A model generated the notes under the pieces. It was not told where the DNA came from, ran no database searches, and worked only from the letters and a program-made list of their open reading frames with translations. From contig CALIEL010000150.1 of the NCBI GenBank assembly GCA_938022235.1, positions 1-6,033 of the forward strand: a stretch of 6,033 nt of DNA. The letters are read 5' to 3'. The position numbers were made by a program, and so were the translations under genes. The stretch is from Oribacterium parvum (GTDB taxonomy: Bacteria > Bacillota > Clostridia > Lachnospirales > Lachnospiraceae). The stretch's first letter is position 1, and each line of letters opens with the position of its first letter. This document shows, piece after piece, positions 1 to 4,741 of the stretch.

Positions 1-444
1 GGGCTTTCCGATGTGCTCCTGGTGGTGGAAGCGAAGGAAAAGTCCGGTACCTTTATTACCGTAGATCGTGCCTTGGAACAGGGAAAGCAGGTATTTGCCG
101 TTCCCGGAAGAATAGTGGATCGTTTATCCCAAGGCTGTAACAGATTAATTCGGGACGGTGCATCGGTGTGTACCTCTGCCGTAGACATATTATCCTACTT
201 TTCTTTAGAAGCGGAAAAGGAGGAAAACAAAGAAGATGAGATTAAAAATTTTCCAAAGGAAAAACAAAGGATTTATCTTGCTTTGGGCTTTGAAAGTAAG
301 CATTTTCAAAGTCTTCAAGAGGAATTAAAGCTTCCGAATTACATGCTGCATCGTTATCTCATTGAGCTGGAAGTGGAAGGTTATTGTGAATGTGTACAAG
401 CTGCATATTATAGAAGAAAAAACCGGAACAGTTACTTTAACTAG
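1..444 (+). CDS. dprA: DNA processing protein DprA (Smf), C-terminal part; 5' end outside window
   Basis: DprA binds incoming single-stranded DNA during transformation and loads RecA on it; the gene is also kept by many bacteria not known to be competent. The reading frame is open from base 1 and gives 147 residues to a TAG stop, so the start and the first part of the Rossmann-like domain are missing. Visible residues 1-66 carry the end of that domain: GLSDVLLVVEA, then EKSGTFIT, ALEQGKQVFAVPG and SQGCNRLIRDGA, all hallmark DprA blocks. A charged lysine/glutamate linker (about 69-82) leads to a winged-helix domain (about 83-141), with a LELEGY-like wing helix (IELEVEGY) and the usual YYRRK end. 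The GTG at 13 is an internal valine, not the start. The next gene in the same direction is topA, 398 bases on, a common pairing in Firmicutes. Identification is firm; only the extent upstream is unknown. Confidence 0.95.
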   Translation, partial: GLSDVLLVVEAKEKSGTFITVDRALEQGKQVFAVPGRIVDRLSQGCNRLIRDGASVCTSAVDILSYFSLEAEKEENKEDEIKNFPKEKQRIYLALGFESKHFQSLQEELKLPNYMLHRYLIELEVEGYCECVQAAYYRRKNRNSYFN

Positions 445-492
445 AAACTTAATTTCCTATAAAAAATATCATGATTTATGTTTCTGCTTTGT

Positions 493-609
493 TCACTGCT
501 TCATCGAAATACTTGGAAGTGCCAAAAGTAAATCTCTGATTATTTCTTGCGCTTTTCTTATAAAAGTATCAAATTCTACCGATAAAGCTCTGAAATAGCT
601 AAATTTCAT
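493..609 (-). pseudogene. Possible 38-codon gene remnant or small protein, antisense in the dprA-topA gap
   Basis: Read on the minus strand, an ATG at 609 opens 38 codons ending in TGA at 493-495. The peptide has the look of a real protein tail: FRALSVEFDTFIRKAQ followed by EIIRDLLLALPS, an amphipathic helix pattern. There is no Shine-Dalgarno motif before the ATG; the preceding bases are an A9 tract and then GCAAGTCGG. An in-frame TAA lies 24 bases upstream of the ATG. The simplest reading is the C-terminal stub of a decayed or excised gene, which would also explain the unusually long gap. It could equally be a chance open frame in AT-rich DNA, or a small expressed protein. I recognise no family. 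Confidence 0.25.
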
Positions 610-775
610 GGAATCCGACTTGCTTTTTTTTTAGGATTCGTTTATAGTGTCCACGAATTTTTAGGAAAGCAGCTTTGCATTATTTTTTAATAATAAATTT
701 TATCTTTAATAGCTTTTAAACATGAAGTAAGAGTGCTTTGTCTTACTCAAATAGAAAGGCAAGGGCGCTTATTCA

Positions 776-785
776 TGCTATAGAT
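776..785 (+). promoter_or_regulatory. Candidate extended -10 promoter for topA
   Basis: TGCTATAGAT matches the extended -10 pattern TGn-TATAAT at four of six hexamer positions, with the TG in place. No good -35 hexamer lies 16-18 bases upstream. The transcript would start near 791, leaving a leader of about 50 bases before topA. It is the best candidate in the gap, but the match is modest, and read-through from dprA is possible because no terminator is evident between the genes. Confidence 0.3.
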
Positions 786-842
786 AAAGGAAGTGTTCTT
801 TCGCTTTACAGCAAGTTATACCGGAACAGGAAAGGATGAGGA

Positions 843-2852
843 ATGGCAAATAATCTCATTATTGTGGAGTCACCAGCCAAGGTAAAAACCATCAGTAAGT
901 TTTTAGGAAAGTCCTATACCATTGATGCAACTATGGGACATTTAATTGATATGCCCAAAAGTTCCCTTGGAGTCGATGTGGAAAATGACTATGAGCCAAA
1001 GTACATTACCATCCGTGGAAAAGGGGAACTGCTGAGCAAGTTGAAAAAGGAAGCCAAAAAGGCGGATAAAATTTATCTGGCAACTGACCCGGATCGTGAA
1101 GGAGAGGCAATCAGCTGGCATTTGCAAAGAGAGCTGAATAAGGATGAGAAAAATGCAGCGAAAATCTCCCGCATAAGCTTTAACGAAATCACCAAGAATG
1201 CAGTGCAGAATGCCATTAAGAATCCCAGAGAAATCGATATGGATTTGGTGAATGCTCAGCAGGCCAGAAGAGTCATGGACCGCTTGGTAGGTTATACTAT
1301 AAGCCCCTTGTTATGGCAGAAGATTCGTAAGGGCTTATCTGCCGGAAGAGTGCAGTCTGTCGCTTTAAAGATGATTTGCGATAGAGAGGCGGAGATTAAT
1401 GCCTTTGAACCGGAAGAGTATTGGAGCCTTAGTGCCACCCTTTCTGTAGGAAAGAAGGAGGTAGAGGCGGTATTTTACGGAAAGGATAAAAAGCTTCCTT
1501 TGTCTAAGGAAGAGGATGTTCTTTCCGTTATTTCCGAAATTGGAAAAGAAAAGCTAAAGCTTATCGAGAAAAAGAAGGGGGAAAGAAGAAAGAAGGCGCC
1601 CCTTCCCTTTACCACCTCTACTTTACAGCAGGAAGCGGCGAAGCTTCTTTCCTTCCCAACCCAAAAGACTATGCGGATTGCCAAGTCCTTATATGAGGGC
1701 GTGAATGTAAAGGGAAGAGGGGTTGTCGGTTTAATTACCTACCTTCGTACAGACTCCACCAGAATTTCTGAAGAAGCCCACGCAGCGGTGCTGGAAAAGA
1801 TCGGACAGGAGTACGGTCCCGAGTACTGTCAGAAGACTCAGACTGAAGATAAGAAGGAAGGGAAGATTCAGGATGCCCATGAGGCTATCCGTCCCAGCTA
1901 CCTGGAGATTACTCCCTTCGAGGCAAAGGAAAGCCTTGGAAAGGATGAATACCGTTTATATCAGTTGATTTATAAGCGTTTTGTGGCTTCCAGAATGGAA
2001 GCGGCAGTTTATGAAACGGAAACGGTAAAATTTCAGGCTAAGGACTACATTTTCACCTTGAACGGCAGCCGTCTGCGTTTCGATGGATTTCTCGCCGTAT
2101 ATATGTCTGAAGAAGATAAGGCGGAGAAAAATGTTACTCTTCCGGAGATGAAGGAGGGTGACTCCTTTAAGGTGGAAAAATGGAATAAGGAACAGCATTT
2201 TACCCAGGCACCGCCTCATTATACTGAGGCTTCTTTGGTTAAGGCCTTGGAAGAGGGAGGCATTGGAAGACCCTCTACCTACGCGCCTACCATTGGAACC
2301 CTTCTTTTGCGTCGTTATATTACCAAGGAGAAGAAGAACATTTTCGTTACCGAATTGGGAAATGCGGTAAATGAAATGATGTCCAAGAACTTCCCAACCA
2401 TCGTGGATAAGGGTTTTACAGCCAATCTTGAGTCTTTACTGGACTCTGTCAGTGTGGGACAGACTTCCTGGAAAACCATTGTGGAAAACTTCTACCCGGA
2501 TCTTTCTCAGGCTGTAGAAAAGGCTAAAGAAGAGGTGGAGAAGGTTAAGATCAACGAGGAAGAAACGGATGTGGTCTGTGACAAGTGCGGTAGAAAGATG
2601 GTTATTAAGTATGGCCCTCACGGAAAATTTCTGGCTTGCCCCGGCTTTCCGGACTGTAAAAATACGAAGCCTTACGTGGAATACGCCGGTTTCCTTTGCC
2701 CGACCTGCGGTGCGGAGTGCGTAAAGAAGAGAAGTAAGAAGGGTAGAATTTTCTATTCCTGCTCCCGTTATCCGGAATGTGACTACATGACTTGGCAGAA
2801 GCCAAAGGATGCAGTGACCGGGGAGAAAAAAGAAGGGGAGATTATGGCGTAA
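843..2852 (+). CDS. topA: DNA topoisomerase I (type IA), two zinc ribbons
   Basis: The enzyme relaxes negatively supercoiled DNA in the cytoplasm by cutting one strand, passing the other through and resealing, without ATP. The 669-residue protein starts with a toprim domain. IIVESPAK carries Glu9, and the acidic triad DPDREGE falls at about residues 82-88 (Asp82, Asp84, Glu86). Conserved core blocks follow: LSAGRVQSVALKMI, PFTTSTLQQEA (from 255), the active-site motif YLRTDSTR with catalytic Tyr300, HEAIRP (346) and GGIGRPSTYAPTI (472-484). The C-terminus has two Cys4 zinc ribbons between Cys579 and Cys646, each of the form CxxC...CPGFPDC or CSRYPEC. All key residues are present and no frameshift is seen. 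The ATG at 843 is preceded by AAAGGATGAGGA (831-842), a good binding site, and the N-terminal sequence aligns with the family from its first residues. There is no clear terminator before tRNA-Leu, so topA transcripts may run through that gene to its terminator. Confidence 0.98.
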   Translation: MANNLIIVESPAKVKTISKFLGKSYTIDATMGHLIDMPKSSLGVDVENDYEPKYITIRGKGELLSKLKKEAKKADKIYLATDPDREGEAISWHLQRELNKDEKNAAKISRISFNEITKNAVQNAIKNPREIDMDLVNAQQARRVMDRLVGYTISPLLWQKIRKGLSAGRVQSVALKMICDREAEINAFEPEEYWSLSATLSVGKKEVEAVFYGKDKKLPLSKEEDVLSVISEIGKEKLKLIEKKKGERRKKAPLPFTTSTLQQEAAKLLSFPTQKTMRIAKSLYEGVNVKGRGVVGLITYLRTDSTRISEEAHAAVLEKIGQEYGPEYCQKTQTEDKKEGKIQDAHEAIRPSYLEITPFEAKESLGKDEYRLYQLIYKRFVASRMEAAVYETETVKFQAKDYIFTLNGSRLRFDGFLAVYMSEEDKAEKNVTLPEMKEGDSFKVEKWNKEQHFTQAPPHYTEASLVKALEEGGIGRPSTYAPTIGTLLLRRYITKEKKNIFVTELGNAVNEMMSKNFPTIVDKGFTANLESLLDSVSVGQTSWKTIVENFYPDLSQAVEKAKEEVEKVKINEEETDVVCDKCGRKMVIKYGPHGKFLACPGFPDCKNTKPYVEYAGFLCPTCGAECVKKRSKKGRIFYSCSRYPECDYMTWQKPKDAVTGEKKEGEIMA

Positions 2853-2871
2853 AGTTAAGAAATTCTTTTTC

Positions 2872-2900
2872 TTGACGAAAAAAAACGATGGTGATATACT
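2872..2900 (+). promoter_or_regulatory. Sigma-A promoter of tRNA-Leu
   Basis: TTGACG (2872-2877) and TATACT (2895-2900) are separated by exactly 17 bases, each one mismatch from consensus. The predicted start near 2907 is only about four bases before the mature tRNA. The -35 element begins 20 bases after the topA stop codon. Confidence 0.85.
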
Positions 2901-2910
2901 ACTTTCGTTT

Positions 2911-2993
2911 GCAGAAGTGGCGGAATGGCAGACGCGCACGGTTCAGGTCCGTGTGAGGTAACACTCATGTGGGTTCAACTCCCATCTTCTGCA
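2911..2993 (+). tRNA. tRNA-Leu, anticodon CAG
   Basis: The 83-base sequence folds as a complete class II tRNA. The acceptor GCAGAAG (2911-2917) pairs with CTTCTGC (2986-2992), with discriminator A at 2993. The D stem is GCG/CGC. The anticodon stem CACGG/CCGTG encloses loop TTCAGGT, giving anticodon CAG at 2944-2946, which reads the leucine codon CUG. The long variable arm TGAG-GTAACA-CTCA is typical of leucine tRNAs, and the T arm has loop TTCAACT. CCA is not encoded (the next bases are GGA), so the 3' end must be added by tRNA nucleotidyltransferase. It is transcribed from its own promoter and followed at once by a terminator. Confidence 0.97.
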
Positions 2994-2999
2994 GGAAAC

Positions 3000-3041
3000 A
3001 AAAGACTTGGAACAAGGGCTACCTTTTTCTAAGTCTTTTTT
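3000..3041 (+). terminator. Intrinsic terminator of tRNA-Leu (and possibly topA)
   Basis: AAAAGACTT (3000-3008) pairs with AAGTCTTTT (3031-3039). The stem continues inward through GGAA/TTCT-type pairs and AAGG/CCTT, broken by one C-T mismatch, to a four-base loop GCTA at 3018-3021. The 3' arm ends in a run of six Ts (3036-3041). It starts six bases after the mature tRNA 3' end. Confidence 0.85.
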
Positions 3042-3069
3042 GATACAAAATTTACTTGTGAAATATAGC
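3040..3069 (+). promoter_or_regulatory. Weak candidate promoter for the unknown gene at 3148
   Basis: TTGATA (3040-3045) and TATAGC (3064-3069) lie 18 bases apart, giving a start near 3076 and a leader of about 70 bases. The -35 overlaps the T tract of the preceding terminator. TATATT at 3105-3110 is an alternative -10 but has no -35 at a suitable distance. The gene needs some promoter here because a strong terminator precedes it. Confidence 0.3.
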
Positions 3070-3147
3070 AATCACTTGTCTCAAGAAATGGTAAAGCAAA
3101 GATTTATATTAAAACCGAAACACATTATCTAAAGAGGAGTTTGTAAC

Positions 3148-3561
3148 ATGCTGAAGATTTCCAATTTTGAGCTTATGGCAATAATCTATATGATGGTTCT
3201 GCTGGTAATAGTTATTATATCTGCCATTATTGCTTTTAAGAATTTGTCGATACGAGAACGGAAATATGATGTTTTCATGATTGAGAATAATGAATTGACG
3301 GTTCTGTCGGGAATACCGGTAAGATATCGCCTTAGTGATATCGAAATGGTTGTATTTTCAAAGACAGTAAGTCGCGGAAATTATGGGGGAAGAATGAGAA
3401 TATTGAAAAAGGGAGGTCTCCTGGGACGTATTTTTTTGTTTGATGCAAGTGCCTACCGGAAAAAATTTGCTTTCAGCAGTACATGCGAAGAGATAGACTT
3501 TATTACGGAAGATTTGATAAAACAACTTAGAGAACACGGCATTAAGTGCATAAAGAAATAG
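3148..3561 (+). CDS. Small membrane-anchored protein of unknown function, possibly with a PH-like domain
   Basis: I do not recognise this 137-residue protein by family. Residues about 9-31 form one strongly hydrophobic segment (ending in VIVIISAIIAF), followed by basic residues (KNLSIRERK), so the rest probably faces the cytoplasm. Residues 39-106 read as alternating beta strands: DVFMIENNELTVLSG, VRYRLSDIEMVVFSK, GGRMRILKKGG, GRIFLFDASAYRKK. A C-terminal helix follows (about 113-131, EEIDFITEDLIKQLREHG). One hydrophobic anchor, then a strand-rich barrel-like block with a 'RLSDIEMVVF' motif, then a closing helix, resembles small bacterial PH-like membrane proteins; this is a fold inference only. 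The start is supported by GAGGAG at 3134-3139, eight bases before the ATG. The gene stands alone between the tRNA-Leu terminator and a terminator at 3609-3654. Its codon usage seems less G/C-rich than that of topA. Confidence 0.8.
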   Translation: MLKISNFELMAIIYMMVLLVIVIISAIIAFKNLSIRERKYDVFMIENNELTVLSGIPVRYRLSDIEMVVFSKTVSRGNYGGRMRILKKGGLLGRIFLFDASAYRKKFAFSSTCEEIDFITEDLIKQLREHGIKCIKK

Positions 3562-3608
3562 TGATGAGGATGGAAACCCAAAAGAACGGAAAAAGATTTA
3601 TAGACGAT

Positions 3609-3654
3609 AAAAAAGCCGGAGTTTATGCCGCTTCTGCATAAATCCGACTTTTTT
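3609..3654. terminator. Bidirectional intrinsic terminator between the unknown gene and tRNA-Ser
   Basis: The inner stem TTTATGC/GCATAAA (3622-3628 with 3636-3642) has a seven-base loop. It continues through CGGA/TCCG with one bulged base (3621), past one mismatch, to A/T pairs. The outer arms are six As (3609-3614) and six Ts (3649-3654), so a U tract follows the hairpin on either strand. It would end the plus-strand gene at 3561 and the minus-strand tRNA-Ser, whose 3' end is at 3661. Confidence 0.85.
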
Positions 3655-3660
3655 CTTTAG

Positions 3661-3746
3661 CGCAGAGGGTGGGGTTCGAACCCACGTGCCCTTGCGGACA
3701 AACGGTTTTCAAGACCGCCTCGTTATGACCACTTCGATACCTCTGC
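3661..3746 (-). tRNA. tRNA-Ser, anticodon TGA
   Basis: On the minus strand the sequence folds as an 86-base class II tRNA. The acceptor GCAGAGG (3746-3740) pairs with CCTCTGC (3668-3662), with discriminator G at 3661. The anticodon stem GCGGT... encloses loop CTTGAAA, so the anticodon is TGA, reading serine UCA and other UCN codons if modified. The variable arm is long (around TTGTCCGCAAGGGCA), as expected for serine. The T arm GTGGG-TTCGAAC-CCCAC is perfect. No CCA is encoded. It has its own consensus promoter, and a terminator lies seven bases beyond its 3' end. Confidence 0.97.
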
Positions 3747-3760
3747 AATGGAACCTCTGG

Positions 3761-3789
3761 ATTATATAACTATTGTGAATTTATGTCAA
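3761..3789 (-). promoter_or_regulatory. Perfect consensus sigma-A promoter of tRNA-Ser
   Basis: On the minus strand TTGACA (3789-3784) is followed after exactly 17 bases by TATAAT (3766-3761), matching the consensus at all 12 positions. The predicted start near 3754 leaves a leader of about eight bases before the mature tRNA. Confidence 0.92.
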
Positions 3790-3831
3790 TCCTTAAAAAT
3801 ATATCATGAAAGTTAAATGAAAATTTATCAG

Positions 3832-3853
3832 AAAACCGGAAATCCTCAGTTTT
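3832..3853 (-). terminator. Weak terminator-like hairpin after the COG2426 gene
   Basis: On the minus strand AAAACTG (3853-3847) can pair with CGGTTTT (3838-3832), including one G-T wobble, around an eight-base loop, 33 bases after the stop codon. The U run is only the four Ts of the 3' arm, so this is a poor terminator. It is the best candidate before the tRNA-Ser promoter; read-through into tRNA-Ser is possible. Confidence 0.3.
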
Positions 3854-3885
3854 TCATAGTTACTTTCCTATACACCGGCTTACCT

Positions 3886-4383
3886 CTATACCAGCTTTCC
3901 CAACAAGCCGTAGCTGAGTAGGGACATAATCCCTGCCGCAAGGCACACGCCGATACCGATGGCTAAGAATGCTTTTTTTCGATTCATCTTTAAAAGGCTG
4001 GCTACCATGGCTCCGGTCCATGCTCCGGTACCGGGAAGAGGAATTCCCACAAAGAGAACCAGACCCCAGAAGTCCACCTTATCAATGGCATCCTTATGCT
4101 TATCTACTTTTTTTCTAAACCAGGATGCCAAGGGTCTTGTGAGAGAGGACTTCTCCATAAGCTCCACAATCTTGGCAAAGAAGAACAGGACAAAGGGGAT
4201 GGGGAGGATATTTCCGAGTAAACAATATAGCAAGCCTTGTGAATAATTTACCTTCAGTAAGGAGGCGGCAATCAAGCCGCCACGCAGTTCGATAACGGGC
4301 ATCATGGATAAAAAGAAGACCATCATTTCCCGAGAAAGAAATTTTTCAAAATGTGCTGTAAAAAATGTAATAAAACTTTCCAT
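3886..4383 (-). CDS. COG2426 family membrane protein ('small multidrug export protein')
   Basis: This is an integral membrane protein of 165 residues from the chosen start. The family (Pfam Sm_multidrug_ex) is annotated as a putative small multidrug exporter, but I know of no firm proof of substrate. Its signature blocks are present. MMPVIELRGGLIAA (27-40) is the conserved E-L-R-G-G stretch, and FVGIPLPGTGAWTGA (111-125) is a glycine/proline-rich membrane loop. Hydrophobic segments lie at about 20-43, 48-73, 106-131 and 137-160. A basic cytoplasmic-looking loop (82-103, with RKKVDKHKD) falls between the second and third. An in-frame ATG at 4413 would add ten residues but has no binding site. 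I prefer the ATG at 4383, which has AAAAGGG just upstream and a start (MESFITFF) typical of the family. The gene is monocistronic, facing the TPR unit across a shared intergenic region. Confidence 0.88.
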   Translation of the reverse strand: MESFITFFTAHFEKFLSREMMVFFLSMMPVIELRGGLIAASLLKVNYSQGLLYCLLGNILPIPFVLFFFAKIVELMEKSSLTRPLASWFRKKVDKHKDAIDKVDFWGLVLFVGIPLPGTGAWTGAMVASLLKMNRKKAFLAIGIGVCLAAGIMSLLSYGLLGKLV

Positions 4384-4387
4384 AATT

Positions 4388-4394
4388 CCCTTTT
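4388..4394 (-). promoter_or_regulatory. Ribosome binding site deciding the COG2426 start
   Basis: AAAAGGG lies four bases before the ATG at 4383. The spacing is tighter than usual, but the alternative ATG at 4413 has no purine-rich motif in front of it. Confidence 0.5.
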
Positions 4395-4402
4395 CTCTAA
4401 AC

Positions 4403-4431
4403 TTGAATGCCATTTTGACTTATGTTAGAAT
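4403..4431 (+). promoter_or_regulatory. Candidate promoter for the small protein/TPR unit
   Basis: TTGAAT (4403-4408) and TAGAAT (4426-4431) are 17 bases apart, and TG one base before the -10 makes it an extended -10 (TGTTAGAAT). The start would be near 4438, giving a leader of about 148 bases before the ATG at 4586. It lies inside the 5' leader of the minus-strand COG2426 transcript. Confidence 0.5.
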
Positions 4432-4468
4432 TTCATGCAAAGGCATTTTTCCATTGAAACTGTTTGGG

Positions 4469-4497
4469 ATTCTATAGAAGAAGTATAGGGGAGTCAA
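4469..4497 (-). promoter_or_regulatory. Candidate promoter for the COG2426 gene
   Basis: On the minus strand TTGACT (4497-4492) and TAGAAT (4474-4469) are 17 bases apart, one mismatch each from consensus. Transcription would start near 4462, about 79 bases before the preferred start codon. TATAGA two bases upstream is an alternative -10 with a short 15-base spacer. Confidence 0.6.
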
Positions 4498-4508
4498 TGC
4501 TTTTCACA

Positions 4509-4568
4509 AAAACTGCACATTTGCAAAGTAAAGTACAAACTGTTCTTTTTTTAAAATTGAGCAGTTTT
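4509..4568 (+). promoter_or_regulatory. Two mutually exclusive leader hairpins before the small protein gene
   Basis: A 9-pair stem forms between 4537-4545 (AAACTGTTC) and 4559-4567 (GAGCAGTTT), with one U-G wobble and a 13-base loop. The same 3' arm can instead pair with an upstream copy, AAAACTGC at 4509-4516 with GCAGTTTT at 4561-4568 (8 perfect pairs, 44-base loop). The 3' arm ends seven bases before the Shine-Dalgarno AAAGGAG (4575-4581). The base pairing is seen directly; any regulatory role is inference, and no T run follows, so it is not a simple terminator. Confidence 0.35.
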
Positions 4569-4585
4569 AAAAATAAAGGAGTGCA

Positions 4586-4741
4586 ATGATTAATTTCGAG
4601 GATGAGATAAAGAGGTTTAAACCCAGCTTGGATGTGGATCAGTTAGAGGATGCCATTCTCAAGGTGGATCTTACCGATATGAATGATTTGATGACACAGC
4701 TTATGGAAGAGGCTTTAAAGAAGGGGAACGATCCGTCATGA
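4586..4741 (+). CDS. Small acidic protein of 51 residues, function unknown, coupled to the TPR gene
   Basis: ATG at 4586 opens 51 codons to a TGA at 4739-4741. AAAGGAG (4575-4581) sits four bases before the start, a strong motif with slightly short spacing. The peptide is acidic and helix-rich: FEDEIKRFKPSLDVDQLEDA, then DLTDMNDLMTQLMEEALKK. The second half is an amphipathic, methionine/leucine-rich helix suited to binding a partner. There is no membrane segment, signal peptide, cysteine or catalytic motif. The stop overlaps the start of the TPR gene (ATGA), a classic sign of translational coupling, so the two products probably act together or need matched amounts. It is too regular and too well placed to be chance. 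I considered IreB, the small protein of Firmicutes, but the sequence does not match what I know of it. No function is assigned. Confidence 0.8.
   Translation: MINFEDEIKRFKPSLDVDQLEDAILKVDLTDMNDLMTQLMEEALKKGNDPS

Larger units (their letters stand above)
445..842. other. Intergenic region dprA-topA (398 bases), AT-rich, no intact gene
   Basis: This gap is long for two adjacent same-strand genes. I find no convincing intact gene, no RNA gene and no clear intrinsic terminator for dprA. It does contain a possible minus-strand gene remnant (493-609), a nine-T tract at 624-632, and several short inverted repeats. These are TGAAAT/ATTTCA (591-596 with 603-608), GAATCC/GGATTC (611-616 with 634-639), ATTCGT/ACGAAT (636-641 with 653-658) and AGTAAGA/TCTTACT (726-732 with 741-747). 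None is followed by a T run in a way that makes a clean terminator. The stretch 680-720 is almost pure A/T. The last 65 bases carry the likely topA promoter and ribosome binding site. Confidence 0.7.

Noticed and set aside
362..598. Plus-strand open frame overlapping the dprA end
   Set aside because: It starts inside dprA in another frame, has no binding site, and its cysteine/serine-rich peptide looks like the antisense of the minus-strand frame at 493-609.
445..842. Insertion sequence end or attachment site in the dprA-topA gap
   Set aside because: The inverted repeats are only 6-7 pairs, no transposase motif is visible, and no flanking direct repeat was found.
942..2370. Other open frames of 61-87 codons within topA on both strands
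   Set aside because: They overlap strongly conserved topA codons, have low-complexity or implausible composition, and lack binding sites.
2853..2871. Terminator for topA (AAGA-AAT-TCTT followed by Ts)
   Set aside because: The stem is only four A/T-rich pairs and would not terminate reliably; the T run is better explained as sequence upstream of the tRNA-Leu -35.
2436..2939. 167-codon minus-strand frame opposite the topA 3' end
   Set aside because: It lies entirely antisense to the conserved topA zinc-ribbon region and the tRNA-Leu promoter, has no recognisable motif, and runs into the tRNA; it is a shadow.
2993..3147. Attachment site or integrase-linked element at the tRNA-Leu 3' end
   Set aside because: I found no repeat of the tRNA 3' end downstream in the window and no integrase; the terminator follows directly.
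3959..4246. 95-codon plus-strand frame opposite the COG2426 gene
   Set aside because: It is antisense to a well-supported membrane protein whose family motifs are intact; the peptide has no membrane or domain features of its own.
4586..4741. Assignment of the 51-residue protein to IreB (UPF0297)
   Set aside because: The length and sequence do not fit: IreB is nearer 90 residues and has a different conserved N-terminal pattern.
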